Assembly (NCBI RefSeq): GCF_019459305.1
Contig: NZ_JAIBES010000028.1
Location: 1 to 50,655 of the forward strand
DNA length: 50,655 nt
Source: Sphingopyxis sp.
GTDB taxonomy: Bacteria; Pseudomonadota; Alphaproteobacteria; Sphingomonadales; Sphingomonadaceae
Direction: 5' to 3'
Part shown: positions 7,852-15,245 of the stretch, one piece after another
Numbering within the stretch: the first letter of the stretch is position 1
How the letters are laid out: the number at the start of each line of letters is the position of its first letter
Program-made: the position numbers and the translations under genes
Notes under the pieces: generated by a model
Seen by the model: the letters and a program-made list of their open reading frames with translations, nothing else
Database searches by the model: none
Told to the model about the DNA's origin: nothing

Positions 7852-8817
7852 ATGTCAGGACGTAATCGAGCGGAGCGAAACGCAGTGATCCCGCTCGCGG
7901 CTTGTTTTCTCATTGCTGCTGTAGCGCAGGCAAAACCGCCCGCAGTGAGTGCTCCAGAAGTTACTGCCCCGGTCATCAGCGAGGCCGCTAAATCGTCTGC
8001 CAAGAACGCTTCAGTTCGCAAATTCGGGTCAACCCAGAATGCTGATCGTCCTTGCGCTCCTGGCACTGAAGACCGGACCAGCGATTTGTGCGCGCAATGG
8101 AAGGCGGCCGACGCTGCTGAAGAAGCTGCTCGTTGGTCATTCTGGCAGATGGCCCTGACTGGGCTGGGTTTGCTGCTAGGCGCGATAACGATGGGGGCGG
8201 CAATAGCTGCAGCTGTCTATGCGAAACGTGCCGCCAAAGCCGCAGAAGATGCCGTGAAAACCGCTGAGACCGCTACCGACCATGCGGCCAAGGCGGCTGA
8301 AGCCGCCATTGTCGGTACAAAACAAGCGATGGAAGGGAATCGAATCGCTCGAGAATCCCAGATCGCTCAGCTTCGCCCGTACCTTTATGTGCATGAACTC
8401 AATGCGGTCTTCGGTCACTTGCTGAGTTATGATCTTATCGCAGACACTGCTGAAATTTCTTTGACCTTTAAATGCTATGGACAGTCTCCTGCGAAAAAGA
8501 TCGGGCTCAATATCCGAACATTGTACGTAGAGGGCGATGTGGACGAGATTGACCCAGCGATTTGGGGAATACCGAGGCTATTGTCAGATTTGCCGCCCGG
8601 CGAGATTAGTGCGCCGCATACAGAGGTAATCGGAGATTTGACGAAATGGCACGAGTCTCTCACTACGGGGCGCGCGAGCATCGTTATCGACGGCCGCCTT
8701 CGATATGAGCTTGCCGGTGGTGGCGAGCGCATGACTTGTTTTCGCTTTCACACCAATGGCGCAGACTACGCCGAATCGCGCTTCACAAAGACGGCGAGCG
8801 GAAATGACGCGACCTAG
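7852..8817 (+). CDS. Hypothetical membrane protein with coiled-coil and C-terminal beta domain
   Basis: A strong ribosome site (AAGGGGGCGG) precedes the ATG. Residues about 12-27 (VIPLAACFLIAAVAQA) resemble a signal peptide. A central hydrophobic helix (MALTGLGLLLGAITMGAAIAAAVYA) is followed by an Ala/Lys-rich coiled coil (KRAAKAAEDAVKTAETATDHAAKAAEAA). The C-terminal half begins with LRPYLYVHELN, a hallmark of a widespread uncharacterised group in accessory regions. It is likely inner-membrane anchored with the coiled coil beside the membrane. Flanked by phage operons and convergent with the early operon, it is probably cargo. Function unknown. Confidence 0.65.
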   Translation: MSGRNRAERNAVIPLAACFLIAAVAQAKPPAVSAPEVTAPVISEAAKSSAKNASVRKFGSTQNADRPCAPGTEDRTSDLCAQWKAADAAEEAARWSFWQMALTGLGLLLGAITMGAAIAAAVYAKRAAKAAEDAVKTAETATDHAAKAAEAAIVGTKQAMEGNRIARESQIAQLRPYLYVHELNAVFGHLLSYDLIADTAEISLTFKCYGQSPAKKIGLNIRTLYVEGDVDEIDPAIWGIPRLLSDLPPGEISAPHTEVIGDLTKWHESLTTGRASIVIDGRLRYELAGGGERMTCFRFHTNGADYAESRFTKTASGNDAT

Positions 8818-8834
8818 CCAGAACGATTGGATGG

Positions 8835-8872
8835 AAAAAGAAAGCCGGCCCCGCGCAATTGCGGGAGCCGGC
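8835..8872 (-). terminator. Rho-independent terminator of the leftward early operon
   Basis: The stem GCCGGC-CCCGC / GCGGG-GCCGGC (8844-8872, one mismatch, 6-base loop) is followed in the leftward direction by a T-rich run (complement of AAAAAGAAA at 8835-8843). It lies downstream of the last leftward gene (9068-9796) and close to the end of the convergent gene 7852-8817. Confidence 0.8.
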
Positions 8873-8939
8873 CAGTTGATCCGCGCCGAATTGCCGCCCG
8901 TGATTTAGGTGGCACGCGGAAGTTCGTAATCAGGTGAAT

Positions 8940-9045
8940 CGGCGGTCGGCCAGAACGACCAAGGAAAAGCCGACCGCCGGACCGGGCCGGAAGCCCAAAC
9001 GGCCCGATCACCCCGAAACCGAGCGGGAAAAGGACACCCGCTCGG
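8940..9045 (-). repeat. Cluster of three more inverted repeats after the early operon
   Basis: CGGCGGTCGGC (8940-8950) pairs with GCCGACCGCCG (8969-8979). CGGGCC (8983-8988) pairs with GGCCCG (9001-9006). CCGAGCGGG (9018-9026) pairs with CCCGCTCGG (9037-9045). With the terminator this makes four hairpins in about 200 non-coding bases. GCCAGAACGA also occurs twice (about 8818 and 8949). It may be a tandem terminator or a structured RNA. Confidence 0.65.
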
Positions 9046-9067
9046 ACCCGAATTGCATTGCGAACAG

Positions 9068-9796
9068 CTAAGCCGCCGCCGCCCGGCGCGCGGTATCGAC
9101 GGCGATCGCCATCTGGACCGGGAATTTCGCCTCAGGGCAATTGGGGACGGCGGTGAGCACATAGACTTTGTGCGCGGTGCAGCGGTCCTTCAGCATTTCC
9201 AGTAGCCCAACTACCTCGGGGGGTACGTCGACATTCTCGAACGGCACGAGATTATGTTCGCCAATCGCCGTAGCAAGAATGTCCCCAAGGGCGTTCACTT
9301 GTTTCTCGGCGCCGTAGCGGGTCGCGCCATGGATGGCCTCCGCTACAGCGTAATGCTGCGCGATGACGTTGAGCGCCGCGGCAACCTCACGCTTCCCGAG
9401 ATCGAGAAGCGGTTGAAAGGCAGGGGTGATCTTTGACCGCTCATCGGACTCAGCGTTGCGGATGGCGTTGTAAGTGTCGCGCTCTCTAATGTTCAGGGCT
9501 TTGAGACCAGCGGAAAGGGCGGCCGCCTGGTCTTCGAGGTCCTTCCGATTTGATGACCCCCGAGCAGCGTCGCTGGGATCCTCTCCTCGAAGCAGCGCGG
9601 ATGCTACGTGGTCACCCTGCGGGCCGACATCTTCGCGCAGTTCCTTGGCGATCTCATTGTGACGCGCTGTTGCGGTCTTTCGAGCCTCCCCGATGTCGAC
9701 CAGGTCCTGTTTGAACTTTGCGTGACGCAGACCTTCTGGTTCGAGATCGAGATTGGCGAGGGCGTCAGAGACGGCGGTTATGGTTTCCACGTTCAT
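9068..9796 (-). CDS. Prophage early-operon hypothetical protein with VDVPPE motif
   Basis: The start is the ATG 9796 (MNVETITAV), with AAGGAG 8 bases upstream and ATGA overlap with the preceding gene. The 242-residue protein is soluble and mostly helical, with a predicted coiled-coil N-terminal two-thirds and a C-terminal part NLVPFENVDVPPEVVGLLEMLKDR. That part resembles the end of the 10564-11214 product, so the two look paralogous. It is the last gene of the early operon, before the terminator. No function can be assigned. Confidence 0.65.
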   Translation of the reverse strand: MNVETITAVSDALANLDLEPEGLRHAKFKQDLVDIGEARKTATARHNEIAKELREDVGPQGDHVASALLRGEDPSDAARGSSNRKDLEDQAAALSAGLKALNIRERDTYNAIRNAESDERSKITPAFQPLLDLGKREVAAALNVIAQHYAVAEAIHGATRYGAEKQVNALGDILATAIGEHNLVPFENVDVPPEVVGLLEMLKDRCTAHKVYVLTAVPNCPEAKFPVQMAIAVDTARRAAAA

Positions 9797-10524
9797 TGAT
9801 GTGTCTCCTTCGTGCTCGCTACGACCGCATAGGCTCGGTCCCAAACCGAATCGGTCTTCGCGCTCGCAGGAGACTTGCCGCAGCCAAAAGCGCGCTGATT
9901 GGCCAAGATCTGGTTCGCCTTCTCGGTTCGGAAGGCATCGCCTTGGGATGCACGAACTTCTCTCACGCCCGCGGTTGACCGTCCGAAGCGAGCCTGATTG
10001 TGAAGGATTTTGGCGGCGTTATCAGTCACGCCGCGCTGCTGGGCGATCGCACCCCACGCCTTGGACCAAGTGGCATCGGCGCGAGCCGCTCGTGCCAGAT
10101 CCTGCTCTTTCGTCATGATCGCGCGGTACGAGCTGGCGTCGATTTTCCCCAGCTGTTTGACGATGCTATCGCCGCTCATTCCCTTCAAATCGGGGTCATC
10201 GAGCATGTGTAGCGCGATATCCTGCATTCCTTTGATTTTGGGGTCGTTCCTAAATGCCAGTGCAACAACTTCAGCACGCTCCAGCTTTCGAGCCGGCGGT
10301 TGCGGTGCGCTCGCGGCGGAAGGTTTTTGCGAAGCAGCCGCGGCAGATTTTCCCGCGGGCGGTGAGGGCTGCGCCGAGGTCCTGCGCTGCGTAGTCGCGA
10401 GCCGACCCTCGTAACTCTTTCCTTCCGCGGCGGCGCGGAGACGATCGCGATCGTCTGCCGTGCGGATTGAGATTTTCGATAGAGCGTTCTGGAGCCCAGC
10501 GAACCGGGGCGCGGTGGTCGTCAT
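9793..10524 (-). CDS. Prophage early-operon hypothetical protein
   Basis: This 243-residue soluble protein begins MTTTAPRFAGLQNALSKISI. It has a Pro/Ala/Ser-rich linker (residues about 50-78, SPPAGKSAAAASQKPSAASAPQPPARK) and a helical C-terminal half (VVALAFRNDPKIKGMQDIALHMLDDPDLKGMSGDSIVKQLGK). A good AAGGAAAT ribosome site precedes the ATG. It is translationally coupled (ATGA) to the next gene. The linker suggests two domains. The C-terminal part is reminiscent of DNA-packaging or protease-associated phage proteins, but I cannot name a family. Confidence 0.62.
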   Translation of the reverse strand: MTTTAPRFAGLQNALSKISIRTADDRDRLRAAAEGKSYEGRLATTQRRTSAQPSPPAGKSAAAASQKPSAASAPQPPARKLERAEVVALAFRNDPKIKGMQDIALHMLDDPDLKGMSGDSIVKQLGKIDASSYRAIMTKEQDLARAARADATWSKAWGAIAQQRGVTDNAAKILHNQARFGRSTAGVREVRASQGDAFRTEKANQILANQRAFGCGKSPASAKTDSVWDRAYAVVASTKETHQ

Positions 10525-10563
10525 ACGGATTTCCTTTCAATGATAATTGCTGTCGCCAATCGT

Positions 10564-11214
10564 TCAGAATCTGACCGACTTGCGGAAACTGATCGGGAGC
10601 GCGGCGCCTTTGCGCTCGAGGACACGGAGTGCACCGGCGATTTCGGGGGGCACGTCGACGGCGACGCGGTGCGGCAGAACGTGATCATGGCCGATCAGCG
10701 CTTTTGTCGCAGTTCGCGCCTTGCGAAGCTCAGCCTTTCCGACGCCCGTCTCCTCCGAGAGCACCGACAGGCTGGCGTAGGCTCCGACGATCACCTCAGC
10801 GGCGGCTTGCACGCGGGAGTAGATAGCCGATGCGGCGATTTCGGCTTTCGCTTGGGCAGATCGTATCGCTGACGATTGCAGCGCCTCGATCGACTTGACT
10901 AACTCGACTCGCCGTCCGTTGAGCTCGTCGACGCCAGCTTGCAGATCTGTTTGGCGTTCGCGAAGCTCAGTTTCCGAGGGTCCCAGGTCGGACGGTGTGC
11001 GATGCGCGAGCAGCGCGTCGGCCATGTGTCGCCCGGCAAGAGCGCCAGCATCTTGAAGGCTGCGCTCGACCCCCCGGATTTGGTCGTCGGCGATGGCGAG
11101 TGCAGCGTCGATTCGGCTGATCTCGCCTTGCAGGCTCTCGACCTGCGAGTTTTCCTTCGTCAAACTGAGATCGTCGAAAAGCTTCGCGATCGTGGCGGCT
11201 GGGTCGGTGTTCAT
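10564..11214 (-). CDS. Coiled-coil prophage protein with VDVPPE motif (paralog of 9068-9796)
   Basis: This 216-residue protein starts MNTDPAATIAKLFDDLSLTKEN. Long heptad-like stretches (SQVESLQGEISRIDAALAIADDQIRGVERSL, then ELRERQTDLQAGVDELNGRRVELVKSIEAL) indicate a coiled coil. The C-terminal LIGHDHVLPHRVAVDVPPEIAGALRVLERK matches the end of the 9068-9796 product in order and spacing. A short gap (4 bases) to the gene upstream and the shared direction place it in the early operon. A structural or replication-accessory role is possible; nothing in the sequence decides it. Confidence 0.62.
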   Translation of the reverse strand: MNTDPAATIAKLFDDLSLTKENSQVESLQGEISRIDAALAIADDQIRGVERSLQDAGALAGRHMADALLAHRTPSDLGPSETELRERQTDLQAGVDELNGRRVELVKSIEALQSSAIRSAQAKAEIAASAIYSRVQAAAEVIVGAYASLSVLSEETGVGKAELRKARTATKALIGHDHVLPHRVAVDVPPEIAGALRVLERKGAALPISFRKSVRF

Positions 11215-11218
11215 GTCG

Positions 11219-11455
11219 TCAGGTCCTTTCTGGGGTGGTTACGTCAAGCCGCGCGCTCCAGGCGATCGGCATTCCCGCCGCCCGGGCCTTGGCTTCAGCG
11301 CGTCGGCGAAGTTCGTCGACCGCAGCGCGAAGGTGTGCGGGCCCTGGTCGACCGAAGGCGCTGACAAAGTCGGGGTCGCGGAAAAATGGGCGGTCGTGCT
11401 TGTCGGCTTCAATCCAGCTGGCAATCGCGTTGGGGAGGTCAGGGCCGCCAATCAC
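11219..11455 (-). CDS. Small prophage protein, tandem paralog A (78 aa)
   Basis: The N-terminal half (PNAIASWIEADKHDRPFFRDPDFVSAFGRPGPAHLRAAVDEL) aligns residue by residue with the gene immediately upstream (IDIADWVEANHEHRPFWCHPEYLLRFAGSTDAELRAAARL). The two genes overlap by ATGA and are therefore tandem duplicates. The conserved W[IV]EAxxxxRPFxxxP[DE] core is likely a small helical domain. The Arg-rich tail may bind nucleic acid. Function unknown. Confidence 0.58.
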   Translation of the reverse strand: MIGGPDLPNAIASWIEADKHDRPFFRDPDFVSAFGRPGPAHLRAAVDELRRRAEAKARAAGMPIAWSARLDVTTPERT

Positions 11456-11709
11456 GTCGCGGCCCCCAGGCGGATAACCCGCAGCCCAGCGCGAAGCAGC
11501 TCGAGCGCGGCGATTTCACGTTCCCGGTCAGCATTGCGTGCCTCGAACAGTCGGGCGGCCGCCCTGAGTTCGGCGTCGGTCGAGCCGGCGAAGCGGAGCA
11601 GATATTCGGGATGACACCAAAATGGCCGATGCTCGTGGTTCGCCTCGACCCAATCGGCGATATCGATCGAGCGTTGGATGCTGTCCGGGCTGAGGGTGGC
11701 CAGCATCAC
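11452..11709 (-). CDS. Small prophage protein, tandem paralog B (85 aa)
   Basis: This partner of the 11219-11455 gene carries the same ADWVEANHEHRPFWCHPEYLLRF core followed by a helical Arg/Glu-rich tail (LFEARNADREREIAALELLRAGLRVI). It overlaps the excisionase-like gene upstream (ATGA at 11706-11709) and paralog A downstream (ATGA at 11452-11455), so the three are translationally coupled. Placement right after a small HTH protein in the early operon suggests an accessory regulatory or DNA-handling role, which is inference. Confidence 0.58.
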   Translation of the reverse strand: MMLATLSPDSIQRSIDIADWVEANHEHRPFWCHPEYLLRFAGSTDAELRAAARLFEARNADREREIAALELLRAGLRVIRLGAAT

Positions 11710-11900
11710 GCGACCCGCGCGTCGGCGGCGTTCGTGATGAACTCGTCGAGAGCTTCAGCACGAATGATGACCCGGCGCCCGATGCGGCCAGCGCGAAGGC
11801 TGCCGTCTGCAATGCGGTTCCGGATCGTGCTCGGGCTCAAGGTCGAAGCCTGCGAGGCCTCTTTGATCGAGAAAGCCTTTTTGGCGATGGCGGTGTGCAT
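11706..11900 (-). CDS. Excisionase-type helix-turn-helix protein
   Basis: I choose the ATG at 11900 (MHTAIAKKAFSIKEA), which has GGAGG 7 bases upstream; the frame extends further but without such a signal. The 64-residue product is a classic HTH_17/excisionase fold: FSIKEASQASTLSPSTIRNRIADGSLRAGRIGRRVIIRAEALDEFI. It likely binds DNA as an Xis-like directionality factor or early regulator. It starts the coupled group that runs to 9068. A 112-base gap upstream could hold its own promoter. Confidence 0.75.
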   Translation of the reverse strand: MHTAIAKKAFSIKEASQASTLSPSTIRNRIADGSLRAGRIGRRVIIRAEALDEFITNAADARVA

Positions 11901-12012
11901 GATGTGCCTCCGTGCGCAGGTTGCGCTGTGAGGCAGAAGATGTGCGGACAAGAAATCCCCACAAAGAACTATCGCGGGATTGCGCTTTTCTGCGGGTTAG
12001 CGGCTGCTCGAC

Positions 12013-12615
12013 CTATGGCGGCGATAGCGCTGGGGATTTCTTTCGAGGTTGGCCGCGTTGGGGGTTTCCGTGCACATCGAGCCACACCGGACGGAAATCC
12101 ACGTCACGCTTGCATGCGCCCGGTCCGAAATGCCGCTGGAAATCGGCCCATGCCGATTTGCTATTGCTGCCGGGGTAAGCCCGTATCCATTTGTCGATTT
12201 CCTCCCGCGGCACTTTGCCGGGCCGATAATGGTCGACGACGTCGCGCAGCCAGAGCTGGAAAAGGGTGAGGTCGACCGTGACCCCGTCGAAGATGCGATG
12301 CTGGTACTTGTCACCGTCGCCAAGCGTCCAGCCGAGTTCGTCGCCATACGCCCAGCGCTGGTAAGCTGCAGCCGCGGGCTTGGTCGACGAGAGTACGCGC
12401 CACATAAGTCGATCAACCCGCAGCCGATCGATACCCGCGATATGTCGGCCACCGTTGCACGTCGCCGGGTAGCCTGTCGCAATCAGCTGCCGGGCCAATC
12501 CCGCATTAGCGATCAGTCGCAATACGTCGACCTCGCCGACACCCGCGGCGCGGAGACGGGCGATCGCCTCGGATAGGCGCAGCGTAAGCGCAGATTCCGG
12601 TTCGCCTTCGCTCAC
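12013..12615 (-). CDS. Prophage early-operon hypothetical protein (GTG start)
   Basis: The frame extends upstream, but the region before 12615 overlaps the preceding gene and is Arg-rich shadow sequence. The likely start is GTG 12615 (VSEGEPESALTLRLSEAIARLRAAGVGEVDVLRLI). An ATG at 12665 coupled to the upstream stop opens a 17-codon frame (MTAAERMRRLVRASCRP) whose TGA overlaps this GTG. That may be a coupling mini-ORF or the true N-terminus before a frameshift. The body (RWAYGDELGWTLGDGDKYQHRIFDG, then PGSNSKSAWADFQRHFGPGACKRDVDFRPVWLD) matches nothing I know. Confidence 0.5.
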   Translation of the reverse strand: MSEGEPESALTLRLSEAIARLRAAGVGEVDVLRLIANAGLARQLIATGYPATCNGGRHIAGIDRLRVDRLMWRVLSSTKPAAAAYQRWAYGDELGWTLGDGDKYQHRIFDGVTVDLTLFQLWLRDVVDHYRPGKVPREEIDKWIRAYPGSNSKSAWADFQRHFGPGACKRDVDFRPVWLDVHGNPQRGQPRKKSPALSPP

Positions 12616-12661
12616 GGCCGACAGCTCGCGCGGACCAGACGGCGCATACGCTCGGCGGCGG

Positions 12662-13063
12662 TCATCGCGATCCGTTCCTTCGCAACACGACGTCGATCCA
12701 CGCCAGCGTCGCCTCATACCGCGACAGATCGCCGAATAGTTGTTGGAACCGCGCGTCACTCGGGTCTGCGTCGAAATGGCGCACCAGCCAGTTCGAAGCG
12801 CGTGACCATGCCTCATATCGGCCGGGCAGTTTCTCTGCCAAGGCTTCGAGGTCTTGGGCGCCCTCGTTCATCGCTGCGGCGAAACGGGCTATTTCGCCGT
12901 GCACGAGCATCAGGTCTGCCCCTTCCATACCGGGCCATCGATCGTGAAAGCCGGGAAAATCGGGCCAATGTAGGGTGAAGGGGACGTTCGCCAACACCCA
13001 AACGGCGGCTTCGCTGGCACGCTGTCGGCGAGCCCGTGCATCGCCAATGTCGGTGACGGTCAT
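12662..13063 (-). CDS. Prophage early-operon hypothetical protein
   Basis: The start is ATG 13063 (MTVTDIGDARARRQRASEAAVWV), with GGTGGAAGC just upstream and ATGA overlap with the previous gene; sequence further upstream in frame is a shadow. The 133-residue protein is acidic-helical with several Trp residues (FTLHWPDFPGFHDRWPG, SRASNWLVRHFDADPSDARF). No signal, membrane helix or known domain is seen. Confidence 0.55.
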   Translation of the reverse strand: MTVTDIGDARARRQRASEAAVWVLANVPFTLHWPDFPGFHDRWPGMEGADLMLVHGEIARFAAAMNEGAQDLEALAEKLPGRYEAWSRASNWLVRHFDADPSDARFQQLFGDLSRYEATLAWIDVVLRRNGSR

Positions 13064-13269
13064 GCTTCCACCTCGCTGCCGACGCCCAGATGCTCGGCCA
13101 CGGCGCGGATCTCGTCGGCGCCCAGCGTGCCGATCATGGCGCGCAGGCGAGGGCGAGCGGGTGGGGGAAGTATCAGCGTGCGGCCCGCCCATCCGCCGCC
13201 GGCAGCGGACCATGCCGCGAGCCATCGGGCGGGGTCGAAATTGTCGGTCGTGTCATGCTGCGTTTGCAT
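13060..13269 (-). CDS. Small prophage protein, 69 aa
   Basis: The ATG at 13269 has GGAGG with a 6-base spacer and sits inside the 3' end of the initiator-like gene (17-base overlap). The protein reads MQTQHDTTDNFDPARWLAAW and has a Pro-rich middle (LILPPPARPRLR). It is coupled by ATGA to the next gene. It may be a small adaptor of the replication module, judged only by position. Confidence 0.52.
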   Translation of the reverse strand: MQTQHDTTDNFDPARWLAAWSAAGGGWAGRTLILPPPARPRLRAMIGTLGADEIRAVAEHLGVGSEVEA

Positions 13270-14089
13270 CGTGATCCTCCATGGATGCGAAGGCGTCGCG
13301 GCGGCCGAGTTCCCAATGGAGCGGCCCGCGATAGTTTTCGGGGAGATTTCGGCCGGCGCGGAACTTGCTCATCGTGCCGACGGGCATGCGGATGGCGTTC
13401 GCAATTTCGGCTGCCGTCGTTTTGCGATCAGCGATCAGCCGATTTAGGGCCGACCGCAGTTCGGAGCCCTGAGCGAACGAGTTTCCATCGGGAGTTGACT
13501 GGGAAACAACTGCATACCCTGGTAATATATGGGTTGCGGTAGCCTCAGGACGGAAACGACCCCCAAAGCCGCAGGTTTCCGTCTTTGGCGTTGCGGTAGC
13601 CTCAGTGGAAAGTTTCCTTGGCGTTGCGGTAGGCTCAGCATGTTTCCATGTTTCCACTGCGGTAGCCTCAGGGCCGATATTTCCATTTCTGGGCGTCCAG
13701 TTGCGCCATTCATTGGTCGCCTGTTGGCCTGCCGCGTCGCCGGTGGCGACAAAGGTCAGGCGATATTCGCGCGCCTTGTGCTTCAGATGATTGGCGCCGG
13801 AAACGCACTCGACGAATCCGCGATCCATAAGCTCAAGGAGCGCTGCTGAGTTCGCCCGGTGGTTCTGATTGCCGAGCGCGCGACCGAGGTTCTCGATCGA
13901 GAGCCCGATGCTTCCGTTGTTGAAGTTGTTGAACCTCTCGCCCAGCACGAGCAGCGCTGAGCGAGCCCTGTGAGATAGGCTCAGAAAAGCGGGGCTACGC
14001 AAAATCGCGCGGCTGAGGGCGAAGTAATCGCCGCCGTGGTCGGTCTTGTGGAATGTCGACCTATCCCCGTATTTCCCTTTTTTGGCCAC
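13253..14089 (-). CDS. Lambda-O-like replication initiator / winged-helix protein
   Basis: The start is GTG 14089, sharing a G with the upstream TAG. The N-terminal about 110 residues (FALSRAILRSPAFLSLSHRARSALLVLGERF, then NGSIGLSIENLGRALGN, then LLELMDRGFVE) have the winged-helix layout common in plasmid/phage initiation proteins. A low-complexity middle with repeated EATAT follows. The C-terminus has an XRE-like HTH (LRSALNRLIADRKTTAAEIANAIRMPVGTMSKFRAGRNLP). The DNA of the middle part carries four direct repeats, as in the origin inside the lambda O gene. It probably binds these repeats and recruits host helicase; that role is inferred. Confidence 0.62.
   Translation of the reverse strand: MAKKGKYGDRSTFHKTDHGGDYFALSRAILRSPAFLSLSHRARSALLVLGERFNNFNNGSIGLSIENLGRALGNQNHRANSAALLELMDRGFVECVSGANHLKHKAREYRLTFVATGDAAGQQATNEWRNWTPRNGNIGPEATAVETWKHAEPTATPRKLSTEATATPKTETCGFGGRFRPEATATHILPGYAVVSQSTPDGNSFAQGSELRSALNRLIADRKTTAAEIANAIRMPVGTMSKFRAGRNLPENYRGPLHWELGRRDAFASMEDHDANAA
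13534..13671. repeat. Four iteron-like direct repeats inside the initiator gene
   Basis: TTGCGGTAGCCTCAG occurs at 13534-13548 and 13591-13605, with one-base variants at 13624-13638 (TTGCGGTAGGCTCAG) and 13657-13671 (CTGCGGTAGCCTCAG). The last three are spaced exactly 33 bp, about three helical turns; the first is 57 bp away. TTTCC tracts lie between copies, and an AT-rich stretch (GGTAATATATGG, 13521-13532) adjoins copy 1. It is a candidate origin of replication. Confidence 0.65.
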
Positions 14090-14280
14090 TAGCCAGCCCG
14101 CGCATGGTCGACGATCGCCATCCCCGTCGCCTCGGCGAGGATCTTGGCGCTCATTCGGGCGAGCGGGTGGCTGCTGAACGTCTCAGGCCGTGACCACCCG
14201 TCGGGCAGGGCGTCGGGCGGCAAGATGGCAAGCCGAAACAGCGGGCCGTCGCGCTCGATAGCGATATGCGGCGCGGTCAT
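14089..14280 (-). CDS. Small prophage protein, 63 aa
   Basis: This coupled gene (ATGA at 14277-14280 upstream, TAGTG junction downstream) encodes MTAPHIAIERDGPLFRLAIL and ends MAIVDHARAG. It is soluble with no recognised motif. It is the gene directly before the initiator-like protein, and the perfect packing on both sides supports it as real. Confidence 0.5.
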   Translation of the reverse strand: MTAPHIAIERDGPLFRLAILPPDALPDGWSRPETFSSHPLARMSAKILAEATGMAIVDHARAG

Positions 14281-14645
14281 CGGCGGCCGACCGGCGAGAG
14301 GCCAAGACGTGCGCGTCGGGCGTTGGCGAATGCTCGGCCTTCTCGCGAGCCCCAGAGCGGTTTGTACACCACGTCCATGTCGTCATCGCTTAGAACGCAA
14401 CCGGCGCCGTCCAAACTGCGCGTATGAAGCACATTGCGCGGTGATCCGGTGTTGAGCTCGTCTTCGTCGCATTGGCCAGTGGGGTCGTCCTCCTCAAGGT
14501 CAGGATCGGGGTCGATCTGGTCAAGGATGTCGATGCCGATGGCGATCATGCGCTCAAGGGCCGGGCGGTTGGTCGCCGCCAGCGCGCGGAGCAAATCTGC
14601 GTCGATGACACCAGCGGCGATCGGGGCGAGGGAGGGGCTCGTCAT
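14277..14645 (-). CDS. Acidic prophage hypothetical protein
   Basis: I place the start at ATG 14645 (MTSPSLAPIAAGVIDADLLRALAATNR), which overlaps the upstream stop as ATGA; sequence further upstream is Arg-rich shadow. The middle is strongly acidic (IDILDQIDPDPDLEEDDPTGQCDEDELNTG), typical of a small protein family common in sphingomonad and rhizobial prophages. The C-terminus is basic (RRARLGLSPVGRR). No function is known to me. Confidence 0.55.
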   Translation of the reverse strand: MTSPSLAPIAAGVIDADLLRALAATNRPALERMIAIGIDILDQIDPDPDLEEDDPTGQCDEDELNTGSPRNVLHTRSLDGAGCVLSDDDMDVVYKPLWGSREGRAFANARRARLGLSPVGRR

Positions 14646-14917
14646 GCCGCCCGCCGATCGGCCAACAGGCCTTCGTGCGCTGCGCCGAGTTCTTTGTGCA
14701 ATCGGTCGTGGTTCTCGCGCGCCGTCCAGAGCAGCATCCAGCAGCAGCGAAGTTCGACATCGCGACCTCTCCCTTCTGGCATGCTGTCGAGGGCGTAAAT
14801 GAACTTTTCGTCGATCGTTTCGAGCAGAATGCTTTGGCGCTCGTTCGCGCACAGTGTCTGCTCGAAGGCGTCCATTGGCGATTTGCTCGCCGCGGCGGAT
14901 GTGGTATCGTGGTGCAT
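14642..14917 (-). CDS. Prophage early-operon hypothetical protein, 91 aa
   Basis: The ATG at 14917 follows GAGGGA. The product (MHHDTTSAAASKSPMDAFEQ, then DEKFIYALDSMPEGRGRDVELRCCWMLLWTARENHDRLHKEL) is helical and soluble. It is separated from the first early gene by 77 bases, then coupled downstream. No family is recognised. Confidence 0.52.
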   Translation of the reverse strand: MHHDTTSAAASKSPMDAFEQTLCANERQSILLETIDEKFIYALDSMPEGRGRDVELRCCWMLLWTARENHDRLHKELGAAHEGLLADRRAA

Positions 14918-14994
14918 CGGAAATTTCCCTCTTGAGCAGGGGTTTCGATCTGGCCGTCGATCTGGGTACCAGCCTGGTCGGCGGCCTCTTCGTT

Positions 14995-15207
14995 TTAGGC
15001 AGCGCTGCGGAAGGCAGCGTCGAGCTCAGATTTGCGAAAGAAGAGCTTCTTTCCCTTCTTCATCGCAGGCAGCTCGCCGATTTCAACGAGATGATAAACC
15101 GTGCGGGGCTTAGTGCCGATGTAGCTTGCCGCTCGCGTCGCCCCTTCGATCAGATCGTCACTCAGCGCCGGCGGCTCCGCAGGGCGATTCAAAACTCCAT
15201 CATTCAT
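14995..15207 (-). CDS. Small HTH DNA-binding protein, first early gene
   Basis: The ATG at 15207 has an excellent AAGGAG site. The 70-residue protein (MNDGVLNRPAEPPALSDDLIEG, then ATRAASYIGTKPRTVYHLVEIGELPAMKKGKKLFFRKSELDAAF) is an excisionase/AlpA-type winged HTH. It is the first gene of the leftward early operon, divergent from the MerR-like regulator, and the operator between them overlaps its leader. It may act as an early activator, Cro-like regulator or excisionase. Confidence 0.72.
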   Translation of the reverse strand: MNDGVLNRPAEPPALSDDLIEGATRAASYIGTKPRTVYHLVEIGELPAMKKGKKLFFRKSELDAAFRSAA

Positions 15208-15217
15208 GGCTTTCTCC

Positions 15218-15245
15218 TTAAGACGAATTGTCGTCCTCGTCTTAA
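15218..15245. promoter_or_regulatory. Operator palindrome between the divergent prophage regulators
   Basis: Perfect 9-bp arms TTAAGACGA (15218-15226) and TCGTCTTAA (15237-15245) flank a 10-base spacer that contains a further TCGTC half-site. Another AAGACGA occurs at about 15269-15275. The left arm overlaps the ribosome site of the 15207 gene, so binding here would repress the early operon. The MerR-like product of 15305 is the natural candidate. Confidence 0.7.

Noticed and set aside
13534-13671. CRISPR-like array
   Set aside because: Only four copies of a 15-bp repeat, inside a coding frame, with unequal first spacing and no unique spacers or cas genes.
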